A stretch of 64,000 nucleotides of DNA. Origin: Armillaria gallica. Taxonomy: Eukaryota; Basidiomycota; Agaricomycetes; Agaricales; Physalacriaceae. Both the position numbers and the translations under genes were made by a program. Under the pieces are notes generated by a model. That model had not been told where the DNA came from, did no database searches, and saw only the letters and a list, made by a program, of their open reading frames with translations. Location: positions 248,001 to 312,000 of the forward strand of contig JBANDB010000015.1 of assembly GCA_037576215.1 (NCBI GenBank), read 5' to 3'. Below are positions 12,246-24,153 of the stretch, in pieces (the first letter of the stretch is position 1; every line of letters begins with the position of its first letter).

Positions 12246-13355
12246 CCCGTTTGTCTTGACATTGACACTAACAAGATCCATGCCATCATCAGATAGTGAC
12301 TTTAAACAGAGCCTCATGGACAACACCCAAAATTCTCTTGCCGAAGCCCTCTTATCTCACTCTGTATATGCAATTAAAAGATTGAAGGAAGACATGAATC
12401 ACATACCTATGTGTGTGAACATGCCAGAGGCCTACATTCTACTGCTGCTGTTGGACCCCTACTTTTTGGTGCACTGCATTGCTGTGTACAGCTGTAGCCA
12501 GAGACTATTCCATTCAATGGGCGCCTTTTTCAAGGTGTGTCTTCCGTAAGTGTTCTATCTTTTCATTCAGTCTTCTCATCTCACATGGTCCTTATATAGA
12601 CTTCGGCAACCATGGCTTCGTTCTTCACAGCTGCCGGCTTCAATATGTTGGTGAGGATAGCCCTATTTTAAACACATTCCTCACAATATCACATTGCTGT
12701 TACAGACCTTGAAGTAAGTCGATTGCTCAATTTGAAAGTACATCTTCCTGATTTACAAATGCTGCAGGAAATTTTGTGATGACTTTGTGTTTCAGAGGCT
12801 ATTCGGATAATGGGCTAAGATCTGACCATGCTTGGGTGCTTAACGTTAAGTAACAAAGGGTGCAGCATGTTACCAGTCATCATTGATGCATCATCTATGT
12901 CAATCTGCAAGGCATTGGAGTGACCATTCTTCTAGAGTTGTTACCATAACTTGCTATGATCCGGTTGTGGATAATAGCTGCCATAAGTCCTTTATGCTTG
13001 ATAAGTTCATTTCTGATGCTGTTGTAGTGCTATTCGTGGACCTGTGAGGTATTCCTATCAAAAGTCGTCATGACAGTCCCTTTCCATGCATATCCACTAC
13101 CTACAGTACAAGACTTCTAAGGTCCAAACAGCTCAAAAATCTTATGGTTCATGATATTACCAGGATCTGTGAAATTCACTATGATACATGAGCGAGCATG
13201 ATTCCTAGGATTGACCGTCACTGCACACTGTAGAATGGACTCCCTTTCTGACTTTTACTATCCAATTTTGGGTTGTACTGAAGCTGGCAACATCAGTGAG
13301 CTGCTATGCACCACCTCAATACAGCTTATTTATAAACGCTAATACAGCATTGCAT
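12246..13355 (+). pseudogene. Decayed inverted copy of the 46.3-47.3 kb segment
   Basis: This plus-strand sequence aligns with the reverse complement of about 46.35-47.3 kb. Clear matches run from the MDNTQNSLAEA frame at 12316 through a VPEAYI..L region near 12420 to the splice-like blocks at 12540-12720, and again from about 13090 to the D1 insertion. It is probably a multi-exon gene relic lying upstream of the DUF6699 gene in both places. I do not recognise its family. Scattered stops and the D1 insertion show it is not functional. Confidence 0.5.
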
Positions 13356-13357
13356 GC

Positions 13358-14093
13358 CACCACAAAAACTGTAAAAAGATTGCTAGGATAAGTAATTCAT
13401 CGGGGTATTTGCAATGAGATGTTATAATCACCATGCTTTGCAAAGTGTTTGTAAAGCAAGCTACAATTAGGTTATCTTGCAATCCCTAATAAGTGGCACA
13501 AGGACTTACAATGAAAGCCAATCTTGGGACATGATAGGTGACATTTCTAAGGTGATCAAAATGCTATTGCAAGGTGTTTGCAAAAATGAATAGCAAATAA
13601 ATGCCAGCCTAGCTTGCTATAAATATTGCACAAGAATCAAAATAGAAAAGGCCTCTTGGTTTATTGGTTATATTATGTGGTCATTGGCTTGTTCTGGTAA
13701 AGTCAAGGGTTCAATTTGTGCTATTGACATTTTATTCTAGTCCGGATCTGGCATGAAATTCTGCCACCTGGGAGGTCACCCCGGTGGTGTGTCATGCCCT
13801 GTTGTGCCCCAGGCATTATCTATTATAGGGTAATTTTTTCGTAATCCATTCCAATACAGCTAAGAACATGTAATGGCTATTATTTTTGGCTCCAATTGCA
13901 AGGGATTGTAGGGATCTTAACCCTCTTTCAAGGACATTGTTTTCCATAATAATGCAAAGGGACCTATATTGGATAGCCTAATAAGTAGTGCAATCAATTG
14001 AATGCATTGTGATGTATTGCTTCCAACATAAGGGTCTTCTATTTGTTTGGTATAATTACTTAGCCTGATGATAGTATGTCTTTTTTTGTGGTG
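13358..14093 (+). mobile_element. Element D1: CACTA-like MITE with a tRNA-like core
   Basis: A 736-bp element with ends CACCACAAAAA and TTTTTTTGTGGTG, inverse of each other over about 11 bp. The paralogous empty site at about 46375 lacks it: comparison gives a 2-bp target duplication GC (13356-13357 and 14094-14095). CACCA-type ends plus a 2-bp duplication fit the CACTA/EnSpm superfamily. A second copy, D2, lies at 44192-44917. There is no transposase, so it is non-autonomous. The middle carries a tRNA-like sequence. Confidence 0.75.
13649..13725 (+). promoter_or_regulatory. tRNA-like sequence in D1 (possible Pol III promoter)
   Basis: A-box-like TGGTTTATTGGTTA at about 13657 and B-box-like GGGTTCAATTTG at about 13708, spaced as in tRNA genes and followed by TTTT. 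The B box is weaker than in D2, where it reads GGGTTTGATTCC. Confidence 0.45.
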
Positions 14094-14226
14094 GCACCAC
14101 AGCTTGTCTGCGCCTGTCAATGCACATGTTCTCAATGTCATCTAGACAACAAGCCTCCTCACATACAATGACCCCACTGAGAATCACATTAGAATCTCCT
14201 CACTGTCTGGTAGTGCCAAGGGGGGG

Positions 14227-15796
14227 TGATGAGCCTAGACTTCCATGGCAACGGAAACACCCAAAACTCGGAGAGAGCTTATGCAATTAACGTAGCAACA
14301 CAGCAATCAAGGCAATGTGTTTGCGAGTGGTTCGGTGCACCTCCGTGCGGTCAATTCCTCAATAATGCAAGATACACTGCGACTTTTCAGTCAGCAAAGT
14401 AGTACTCTTGGTCAAGGAGTACTAACAGACGTTGGCTGTAAGCCAGGAAGGATCTCGATAAACGAGATGGGACAGGATCTGGTATGACTTGAATACCAAG
14501 AAACCGCAATAGAAACTGCAAAAATGATCTAGAGACCACGAAAATGGGTCTAGAAATCATAGCAATGAGCTAGAAATCATTGCGATGCTCTAGTAATCGT
14601 GGCAATGGACTAGAAGACGTCGAAATAGCCTAGTAAACGTGGCTTGGGGTGTACCTAATATTGTGAGTCAAAACAATAGCAATAAACATATGGAGACTGC
14701 AAGAAACTGGTAGAAATCGTAGCAACTGAGGTGCTGAGTGGGATGCTGTGGCAATAGAGGCATGGCAACTCCAAACAATGATAAAGACAAGGGTGATCCT
14801 ATGGAGCTGAACTGGGCCTACATGGAGGCAATACTGAACTGGGTGATGCAAACGATGCAGATGTAGAAGGCGAAAGCGATGAAACAATTCTATGTGGTGA
14901 AAGTGAAGCAATGTTGTGGCATTAAAAGACAAAAGCAAGTTATTGACGCAAGATTTCGTGTATTGGTGCAACCAACAACGTTTAAAGAGTAAAGCAAGCA
15001 GTAGGGAATAACTTGGAGTAACCGTAGCTGACTGGTAATGCTGTAGCCTCGTCAACTGGGTACGAACTAGCTCTAAAAATGCGGTATCTACCTAGTTTTT
15101 ATACTACAAGTACGATTTTATAAATAGAATATTCTTCGAAGCCTTAGTAATGCTGTAAGTCCTTGGCTTTTGTAATAGCCATAGTAAACATATGGTATTT
15201 GTGGTTCTAAAGTAACAGCAAGTCCTCAATGTTGCCATGTATGGATGAAAACTGTGTGGTTTTATTGAGCGATGAGCGGATCATAAGGTGCTGTGTAGCT
15301 GCGGATTACTGAGCTGCAGTTGCCATGCTGAGGTGTATGCGTGAGGCAACGATAATTCGAAGTCTTGGCACTGTAACAGCCTTAGTAAACACGGTCTGTA
15401 GTTGCCGTAGCTGTCATTATCGTAGCTGGGAGGGTACTCGTGTCAATCATGTCATTTCATTAAATGATTGATGAGCACATCAACCAGATGCTTCTGAGTG
15501 ATGTAGCAACCCCGTTTTAGAATGATTGTCGATCAAAGATGCCTTGCCATGATGCGATACGGTAATTGTGATGCAAGGTGAGCTGGGAAGGATAACGGAG
15601 TGTGTGAGGAGTGGATGTCACGGTTTTATGACTGTATCTGAATGTTTGTGGCCTATACTGCAAAAATCCATGATATTATTGAGAGTTGGCAGTGTTATGG
15701 ACTGTGTGAGGATTATAATGGCATCATTTCGAAGGTATTGGGTGATGGATGGCTAAATCAGTGAATTCTGAGCGTACCGAGCCTGGAGGCTCATCA
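14227..15796 (+). mobile_element. Element A2: LTR-like insertion inside element C
   Basis: A 1570-bp copy of the A family with TGATGAGCCT and AGGCTCATCA ends. Flanks are GGGG (14223-14226) and GTGG (15797-15800), an imperfect 4-bp duplication. The TATAAATAG box is at 15119-15127. It is shorter than A1 mainly because its minisatellite (14511-14631) has about seven units. It inserted 11 bp from the left end of element C, so it is younger than C. Confidence 0.75.
14511..14631 (+). repeat. 20-bp minisatellite inside A2
   Basis: About seven tandem units related to AGAAATCGTGGCAATGGACT. This is the shortest array among A1-A3. Confidence 0.75.
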
Positions 15797-16521
15797 GTGG
15801 CAGGATTCAAGAAAGACACATGGTGTACATTTTCCCATTTAAGAATGGCCTGAACCCCCCCTCCCCCCCTCTCCTGCCATATATGGCAGTAATATGCACA
15901 TATTAGGATGGCTTAGTAACATAATCTTAGTTACCGGAGAAATGCTGGTATGTGCCGGCTGAATGCCAAGAGTTGCCGGGTGGCTACTCTATCTCACTTT
16001 AATGAGGAACACATCTAAGATGAGTATTTTAGCACTAAACCATCTCTATTCACATGAAGCCATTGAAATAATACTATTTTGGGTCACCAGGTAAGTCCTA
16101 GAATATTATATAGCCTAAAATGGGGCACGCAAAATGTATGTCACTTTTGCATTTAAGGCTCAGACCCCTCCCCCCCTCCCCCCCTACCCTATGTGCCAGA
16201 TTTTAGCTGTGCCTCCCCCTTGGGTAGTGCTGTAGACACTGCGTCTGATGGTGCTTTGATGCATTCCTGAAAGGCCATATCAGAACTTCCATCCTTGATT
16301 ATGGGGAGCAGCGGATATAAGAGCATGCATGTCTTTCGACAGAAAGTCCTGTAATGCCTCGTCACATTTCATCCAAGACAACCACAAAAATGGTACACTT
16401 TGCAGATTCGCCCAATGAAGCATATACATATGGTCCAGACCATATACCTTCACAAACTGCGACATATTTGTGTTGAAGGCTAGTTCAGCAGCCATCTCCT
16501 AGCCAGCACCAGCATTCATAC

Positions 16522-17175
16522 GTGTATCGTCAATCTCAGTTGCTGAAAGATACATACTCTCCCAAGGATAACAATTCTTCACCACCATCCTCATCAACTT
16601 TCTGTTCTCCTGAGTGTTCCCAATATTCTCCTCTAACCACATGTACTATCCCCCCTCCTTTGTCCTTCTCATCACCTTGGACACTTTCTACTCAACCATC
16701 TCCAACACCTGACAGACTACGACACCCAATCACCCTCCTGCCTGTCGAGGAGAACTTTCCTGAGACATCAACTATGTTCAAACTCCACGAATCTCTCCAT
16801 CCACCACACCTCAGCATCGATTTGTCTCAGGACATCTCATGGTACATCTTGACACTCCAAGACAGGCCAAATATGTCTCCTCAGGACCTTCCTGAGAATA
16901 TGATCCTTGTGTCAAGGTATCTTCCATGGTGAATTCACATATCACCGTGTTCAGTTAGGGACATGGTCATCGCCCTCTATACAGTGTTGCATACGAGGGT
17001 CACCACTGAGGAGATGAAGACAGTGGGAGGTAAAAATGTGGCTTGGCTTTTTTGAAACAGGTAGAAAGGGCTGGGGAAGAGGAGAGAAGGAAGGGCATAA
17101 GGAGAGTTGATTTATTGCTGGGACATATGAGGTTCGTTGGGATAGAGCCTAGTACAGATGAGCTGGGAGTCTGAA
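16522..17175 (+). pseudogene. DUF6699 pseudogene
   Basis: A decayed paralogue of the intact gene at 45309-46109. The open part at 16522-16932 aligns over most of its length, including the ENMILVSRYLPW motif. The frame then stops at TGA (16930-16932), where the intact copy has CGA (Arg). Homology resumes beyond the stop (IHIS..SVRD, then RVTTEEMKTVGGKNV) and ends near 17175, with further stops and a frameshift near 17050. The sequence just upstream also matches the region 5' of the intact gene, so the whole locus was duplicated. The function of DUF6699 is unknown; the family is largely basidiomycete. Confidence 0.85.
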
Positions 17176-17619
17176 GATTTGTTTGACACCACTGTTGTAA
17201 TGCCTTTGAGATTTGCTCATCTTACCCTCAGCAATGGTTTGTATTCTAGTGTGTTACGAGATTCACTAGAAGTCCATTATCAAGGCACACAGCATCCCCA
17301 TGTTTCGCTATAACAACAGAGATATGGTAATCCAACGCAGGAAGTGCCTCAACATACGTCAATCTTTTCTATCTTCCCAGACTCAAAAGAGCAGAGAAAC
17401 AAGTGGGTGAGCAATACATCCCTTGCACATTCAATGTCATACCCTTGGCATACCGTCAAAACTACATGTAAAGTCAGTTCAGACTCCAGTCCATTGATCG
17501 GAGATACTGCTGCAGTGCAGAGAATGTCTTCAAATGAAGAGTGTGTCAGTGGGGGGATAGTATGCACCCACCGAGAATTTTGGAAAGTGACCTCCACGGC
17601 AGTAGCAGTCAAGGATCAT
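17176..17619. other. Unassigned sequence
   Basis: Overlapping open frames on both strands (17344-17718 plus, 17349-17612 minus), but neither resembles a known protein and no repeat structure was found. Confidence 0.3.
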
Positions 17620-18560
17620 GGCAATTCGATGCCGTTTGGCACTGGCGCAGGAGATTTGGTGAGGATGATGTTGAAATCTTGTTCGTTCTCATCAGGGGTC
17701 TATAAACTGGTGTATTGAGCCAACATAGTGCTACATAGTTATATCATGTGCAGTCATGTAGACTAGCATCAAGCCGAGATAGCTAAAGTAAGGATCAGCC
17801 ATCAGGAATGAGAAAGATGCATGTGTGATTTACATACGTGGCATATTACCTCAGGAATTGACATCTGTCCACTGAAAATCATCTGGCCAAGCTGAGAATG
17901 TCACTATAATCTGAGTATATGCGCATCCCAGACATGATCTATACCTCGGTAAGCGATGAACAGCACTGAGAATAATGATATGTACCTCACCCCATTCTGA
18001 CGAGTGCCCTGAGAGTTGATTTCTCTCTACTTCTTCCTGCATCATTGTCATCGAAACTATGTTGATATCACAACCACAGTGGAATGAAGCCATACCTCAA
18101 GACGGCCTGATTGGTGATTATGAGTAAAACGGCATTGTCGAGAACCACTGAAGTACCGTCCGGAGGCATAAGTCATCTATCATCTACCCCACTACCTCAA
18201 AGCATTGTCCAGCTTCGATGAGACGGTCTTACATAAACAAGGACTGTGTACCCGAGAATGAAGCGTCCACCACCAAATTGTGTGTGCCAGAGGTGATCTC
18301 TATGGTGACATTGGTTTCTGGTTGCATGGCCAGCCGGCTCTTAGTTGTCACATTGGAGGCAGCATGGTGGTCATTGTGGACAAGATGCGCATCGGAGTCT
18401 ACATAGTCTTGGCCTGGTCTGCTGAATGCTGCCATCTTACACTGCCACCACCATCACCCCGTAAACCGACCTCCCTCATGTCCTGGCTGTACTTTGAGAA
18501 AATATTATATGTAGACAAATATCTGATTTTCTACCTGCAATCCTCTGCAGATTTTTGAAC
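17620..18560 (-). pseudogene. Degenerate segment duplicated at 6.2-7.2 kb
   Basis: Matches 6.4-7.16 kb in the same orientation. Minus-strand fragments such as 17851-18093 and 18229-18435 look like exon remnants of an unrecognised gene; the equivalents in the other copy are interrupted at different places. No complete frame remains. Confidence 0.4.
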
Positions 18561-18743
18561 TCACCTCGTTCCCAATGTAGTCAGCAGCTGGCGCTGTTCA
18601 TGACTTGGCCACCTTCGACCTGAGGTAGGATGGATGCCATGCCTGTAGTAAAATGTTCCGTACCTCTTATATTTGCAACATATATAATTAGTATGTCAAG
18701 TCTCAAATATGACTCTGATATTACTCAGGCATGCAGCTTCCAA

Positions 18744-19895
18744 TGGGCACGTAGAATTTTGCAAGTGACCCTTGCAAGCCTTGATTTGCATTTGTGTTTG
18801 TGAGTGTGACATCATTTGCAAGCATGACATGATTGAGTCCAGTTCAAGTCTGCCTACTCAGCTTGACTATCCAGATGTTTGAAAGTGTTCCAGACACATC
18901 AACTGTGTGTCGTAGATTACAAACCTTGTCAATTCCTCAATGAATGTGAACACAGAAATACTTATGTACACTTGATATCAAGTCAGTTACATGCTGCCCT
19001 TCTGGCAGTGATGGTTGTTTCCAGCCTGGTATGGTGCTCACTGTCTATCCTCTTTATGGACATCCTTTGGAAACTTGACTTGAAGAACCATAAGATGAAG
19101 TGGGTACCGTGGTACCTTCTGTTCCACTGGCTGACTATAGCCATCACAAATGATTCAGACCTCATAGACTGTCAGTAGTAGTCTCCCCTAGACAGACGGA
19201 TGATACACACCTGTTGAGGAAGGGAGGACGGTGTGTATGTATGCAAGTAGATTCTGTAAAAGGATGTCAGTATGGTTTTACAGAGGAAATATAAGTCCAT
19301 GAGCCAACCTTGAGTAATACCATGGCTAAATAAGTGCACAGATAACTAATACAAGATTGTGATGGGTAGATAGAGTAGTGATGCAGGAGTTAAACTTGAT
19401 TTAAACGAGTGTCAAATTGGTGTCAAATGCAAACGTGACAGACCTGTCACACTTGCGTTCATTTGCATTCTTGGTTAAATGTTTGCGAGCAATGCTAGAA
19501 CGCTAGCGAGCAATACTAGAACACTTGCAAGCCATGTTAGAATGCTTGTGTTCATATGATTAGACTTGTGTTCAGACTTTCACTGATATTGTGATGGTAG
19601 TATGCTGTCTACAGACCACTGGACCATCCCTGGGGACCTCGTAGGTAGGTAATTTACTGTCTATCAAGTTTTAAAACTATTTACTTGATGTTATTATCTA
19701 TCCAGAACAGTGTTTAAACCTCGTAAGGATCAAGGAAGTTTTGAGGTAGTCTGGTCAGTAAGTTTAGCTCGCATTCACAAGTAACAACATGCATTGATGA
19801 GATCATGAACACATTGATAGGAACGCAAGTGATCGCAAGTAAAATGCAAATGAACCCAAGCTCACAAGGATCACTCGCAAAATTCTCCTGGCCCA
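18744..19895. mobile_element. Element E: candidate inverted-repeat DNA transposon
   Basis: The ends form imperfect inverted repeats of about 45 bp: TGGGC...AGAATTTTGC.AGTGA.CCTTG at the left and its reverse complement at the right. Flanks CTTCCAA (18737-18743) and CTTTGAA (19896-19902) could be a decayed 7-8 bp target duplication, as in hAT-type elements. The inner 99-codon open frame at 18879 shows no transposase motif. It is therefore a non-autonomous candidate; the superfamily is a guess. Confidence 0.5.
19485..19547 (+). repeat. Three tandem 21-bp units
   Basis: GCGAGCAATGCTAGAACGCTA and two variants in direct tandem. Related GC(A/G)AG motifs recur near both ends of element E, so this may be a subterminal repeat of that element. 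Confidence 0.65.
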
Positions 19896-19902
19896 CTTTG
19901 AA

Positions 19903-20824
19903 TTTGCTATGATTTACTAATTTTCTTGCACTGTCAATGAATACACGTGTATACTTGTTGGATCACCATTTCAATTATTGAATTTTCATGAGCCAGATTT
20001 CTATTGTCCATTAGATAGCTTCTTGTGCTAGCCTTTCTTCAACAGGCTGAATGGTACACACCCAAGGGGCATAAATCGGAGCCAAACCAACGTACAACCT
20101 TCTTCCCTCCCACAATTCTAACAGTAACTCAATGCCTTGAAGTTGGTGCTATGACTGCTCCTAAGTACGTCTCTCCATTTTTCTCCCTCTCTTTCTTTCT
20201 ACGCCTTAATTCAATCCCCTCAGCATTCTATGTCCCTAGTTGACTCGCATCTTCTTTGCACATATGAAGGACAAAATACATGGCGTGCCGCCTGCGCCCA
20301 TGCAGTATTTGATTGGTTTTGAGACACGCTACGTATAAAGCCGATATTGGGGCCTACCTCCAATATGTATGCTGAATGGTCCCCGAACACTGGGCTATTT
20401 CGTACCATTGAGATGCTACCTGACAGTGCAGATCTTCTGTGAATCAGTACAAAGAGAGTCAAAAAGGTCCTACTGTACTCGCATAGTATATTATTTTATT
20501 TTTTCAGTCGCTCAGGATGATGATACTTCTAGGTGGCTCCTACCTATTTGGCCATGCACTTTCCTTCATGCAATTCTTCTGACATTTCCAATTCGAGCTT
20601 GAAGTACCCAATATTCTCATTGGTATCAAAATACTAGTTTTTAGTATGTTCTTCCTTATTCTATTTGCTCAAGTCTCTAATCGCAATACCATCTCAGAGC
20701 TAGTCCAAGATGCCGTATATCCAAGCCAGCTAATGGATGCCAACCAAGCTCTCAACTTGCTTCATAGCACCTGTGTTCAACCCCAGAACCTTGGACTTCA
20801 TGGGTGGAAACCTTAATCTCCAGT
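19903..20824. other. Unassigned flank of the Gypsy element
   Basis: No recognisable gene. Several short open frames lie here and a possible coding fragment runs into the Gypsy insertion point, with its other half at 34004 onward, but no family could be named. Confidence 0.3.
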
Positions 20825-20829
20825 TATTC

Positions 20830-21215
20830 TATTAGACCTGAATTCCTATCAAGGATAAACACCGGCTGTCTCGCATTTGGGCAGTCACCGATGGATTCCT
20901 TAAGGGATAGGTGTTCCGGCTAAGTCTTAGATCTTAGCGAAGAATTAAGCGATAGTTTCAGTATGGATTAAAGTTAGTTCGAGGCTGGGGTACATGCTAT
21001 GAAAGCTATTACTTAAGTACGACGAGTGAAGGTCTACCTATAAGTCGCGTGTTGTAAATCGTTCATGAGAGTGTGGAGCTAGAGCATGTGATATCGAAGT
21101 GAGAATGCGCAATATGAAGAGATAACATGGGAACGCGCATGGCTGCCCCTGTGTCCAACGGCTCAGTTGATGGTGATTAGATAAGATAATGAAAAAAGGC
21201 AAATAAATCATAACA
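20830..21215 (-). repeat. 3' LTR of the Gypsy element
   Basis: 386 bp, direct repeat of 33594-33998. On the element strand it starts TGTTATG and ends GTCTAATA, so the 3' end is TA rather than the usual CA. The outer side carries TATTC. Confidence 0.9.
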
Positions 21216-21231
21216 TTACCCCCTCACTAAG
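21216..21231 (-). promoter_or_regulatory. Polypurine tract
   Basis: On the minus strand, TTAGTGAGGGGGTAA lies directly before the TG of the 3' LTR, the expected place for the plus-strand primer of reverse transcription. Confidence 0.75.
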
Positions 21232-21250
21232 GCAGGCATCCCGACTGCCG

Positions 21251-22436
21251 TTAAGGTATGCTCTCTGGTTCGAAGGGCGATTTCGTGTATGTGCTCAGAT
21301 CATCGTTGCCTCCAAATATGTCCCATAATGCCTCTTTGTCGTACCAGACAGTCCTCCCAGTGAATGGATCGGTATAGGATTGCCAGTCTTCTGGCTTGCT
21401 GGACACTGCATCCATATGCTCAGTGAGATATTTGTTGATGAGTTCATCAGCATCCATGTCGTCTTCCCATACCCAGCTGTTTGATTCTGGTCCATATCCC
21501 TTCCATTTGATGAAGTAGTCCATTGCTTTCCTTGACGGTTCCCCTCGTCTCCCTCTAACATTTCACTGCCTGCTGTTCAGGACCTTTTTGACTTTGTAGT
21601 GTTCTTCATCGTGGATTAGATCTGGTGGCGGTGGAGGTGGTTGTTCTTGATTGGGGAATGTGGGTGGAATGTATGGCGTAAGCAATGTTTCATTGAAGGT
21701 GGGATGAATCTTCCAACTGATGGGCAATTTGAGCATGTAAGCAGAGGCACCCTTTTTGGCGGTTATCTCGAAGGGCCCCGTTCATTTGTCATCAAGTTTT
21801 TTCTTTGGATGGGGAAGATGGAGGTTGGCCATATCCAGCCAGACTTTATCGCCTATTTTGTGCTCAATGGCCGGGCATTTATTCTTGTCGTATTGTGTTT
21901 TCATTTGCAACATGGCATTTTCGAGTGATTTCTTGGCAGAGTCATGAACCTCTTGCATCTTTGAGATGAAGGTGCCCGAGGCGGGAGTGCGGAAGGGTGC
22001 GATGGATTTATTTCTGGGTAATACTGCGGGGTTGTAGCTGTAATTGACTTCGAAAGGACTTTTGCCAGTGGAGGAATGCATTCGATTGTTGTGAGAGAAT
22101 GCGGCCAAAGAAAGCCATTCCGCCCAATCGGTTTGGAGATGATTGACAAACATTTGTAGGTATTTTTCGATTTCTTGGTTGACCCGCTTGGTTTGCCCAT
22201 CTGTCTGGGGGTGGTAGGCGGTCGAGGCGTTGCCCTTGATGTGGAGAAGATCGTAGAGATCTTTCATGAATTTTGACACGAATACGGTTCCTCTGTCTGA
22301 AATAACGACTTGAGGCATCCCGTGTTTGGTGTACACTTTGTCATGTAGGATTTTTGCCTATCCTTCCGAAGATAATTCAGTTGAACATGTGACGGGAATG
22401 ATTTCCTTCAAAAATTGGTTGACGATTACGAGGATA
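21251..22436 (-). pseudogene. Gypsy integrase C-terminal half and chromodomain
   Basis: The frame at 21782-22336 holds the second and third integrase active-site regions: VISDRGTVF (Asp) and, about 35 residues on, NQEIEKYL (Glu), with YHPQTDGQ between. The frame at 21251-21562 holds a chromodomain (YFIKWKGYG....WVWEDDMDADELINKYL), which targets integration to modified histones and defines chromoviruses. Two TGA stops interrupt it (21782-21784 and 21563-21565), both where relatives usually have Arg. It continues across A3 into the pol part at 24154. Confidence 0.88.
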
Positions 22437-22440
22437 GCGT

Positions 22441-24149
22441 TGATGAGCCTAGACTTCCGTGGCAATGGCAACACCCAAAACTCGGAGAGAGCTTAGGCAA
22501 CTAACATAGCAACACAGCAATCAAGGCAATGTGTTTGCGAGTGGTTCAGTGCACCTCCGTGCGGTCAATTCCTCAATAATGCAAGATACACTGCGACTTT
22601 TCAGTCAGCGAAGTAGTACTCTTGGTCAAGGAGTACTAATAGATGTTGGCTGTAAGCCAGGAAGGATCTCGATAAACGAGATGGGATGGAATCTGGTATG
22701 ACTTGAATACCAAGAAACCGCAATAGAAACTGCGAAAATGATCTAGAGACCACGAAAATGGGTCTAGAAATCGTAGCAACGTGCTAGAAATCGTGGGGAG
22801 GGAATAGAAGACGTAGCAATGCGATAGAAATCGTGGGGAGGGACTGGAAATCGTGTGGAAGGGCTAGAAATCGTTGCGATGCTCTAGTAATCGTGGGGGA
22901 GGGCGAGAAAACGTGTGGAAGGACTGGTAATCGTAGCAATGCTCTAGAAATCGTAGCAATGGACTAGAAGACGTCGAAATAGCCTAGTAAACGTGGCTTG
23001 GGGTATACCTAATATTGTGAGTCAAAACAATAGCAATAAACGTACGGAGACTGCAAGAAACTGGTAGAAATCGTAGCAACTGAGGTGCTGAGTGGGATGC
23101 TGCGGCAATAGAGGCACGGCAACTCCAAACAATGATAAAGACAAGGGTGATCCTATGGAGCTGAACTGGGCCTACACGGAGGCAATACTGAACTGGGCAA
23201 TGAAAACGATGGCGAGGTAGAAGGTGAAAGCGATGAAACAATCCTATGTGATGAAAGTGAAGCGATGTTGTGGCATTAAAAGACAAAAGCAAGTTATTGA
23301 CACAAGATTTCATGTATTGGTGCAACCAACAACGTTTAAAGAGTAAATCAAGCGGTAGGGAATAACTTGGAGTAACCATAGCTGACTGGTAATGCCGTAG
23401 CCTCGTCAACTGGGTAAGAACTCCTCTAAAAATGCGGTATCTACCTAGTTTTTATACTACAAGCATGATTTTATAAATAGAATATTCTTCGAAGCCTTAG
23501 TAATGCTGTAAGTCCTTGGCTTTTGTAATAGCCATAGTAAACATATGGTATTTGTGGTTCTAAAGTAACAGCAAGTCCTCAATGTTGCCGTGTATGGATG
23601 CGAACCGTATGGTTTTATTGAGCGATGAGCGGATCATGAGGTGCTGTGTAGCTGCGGATTACTGAGCTGCAGTTGCCATGCTGAGGTGTATGCGTGGGGC
23701 AATGATAATTCGAAGTCTTGGCACTGTAACAGCCTTAGTAAACACGGTCTGTAGTTGCCGTAGCTGTCATTATCGTAGCTGGGAGGGTACTCGTGTCAAT
23801 CATGTCATTTCATTAAATGATTGATGAGCACATCAACCAGATGCTTCTGAGTGATGTAGCAACCCCGTTTTAGGATGATTGTCGATCAAAGGTGCCTTGC
23901 CATGATGCGATACGGTAATTGTGATGCGAGGCGAGCTGGGAAGGATAACGGAGTGTGTGAGGAGTGGATGTCACAGTTTTAGGATTGTATCTGGGTTTTT
24001 ATGGCCTATACTGCGAAAATCCGTGGTATTATCGAGAGTTGGCAGTGTTATGGAGTGTGTGAGAGTTATAATGGCATCGTTTCGAAGGTATTGGGTGATG
24101 GATGGCTAAATCCGCGAATTCTGAGCATACAGAGCCTGGAGGCTCATCA
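22441..24149 (+). mobile_element. Element A3: LTR-like insertion in the integrase gene
   Basis: 1709 bp with TGATGAGCCT and AGGCTCATCA ends and a perfect 4-bp target duplication GCGT (22437-22440 and 24150-24153). Removing the element and one GCGT rejoins the integrase reading frame exactly, which fixes its boundaries. TATAAATAG lies at 23472-23480. A 20-bp minisatellite of about 14 units occupies 22724-22985. It is the best-defined member of the A family. Confidence 0.9.
22724..22985 (+). repeat. 20-bp minisatellite inside A3
   Basis: About 14 tandem units related to AGAAATCGTGGCAATGGACT, in a different order of variants from A1, which points to unequal exchange or slippage. Confidence 0.75.
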
Positions 24150-24153
24150 GCGT

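Larger units (their letters stand above)
14216..16223. mobile_element. Element C: 434-bp MITE split by A2
   Basis: Ends CCAAGGGGG and CCCCCTTGG (extending to about 14 bp with one mismatch once A2 is removed). Both flanks read GTAGTG (14210-14215 and 16224-16229). The homologous empty site near 46261 has a single GTAGCG, so a 6-bp target duplication is well supported. Without A2 the element is about 434 bp and non-coding. Two C-rich tracts (about 15854-15876 and 16170-16195) sit in degenerate direct repeats of about 50 bp and could form G-quadruplexes on the other strand. Superfamily not assigned. Confidence 0.75.
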
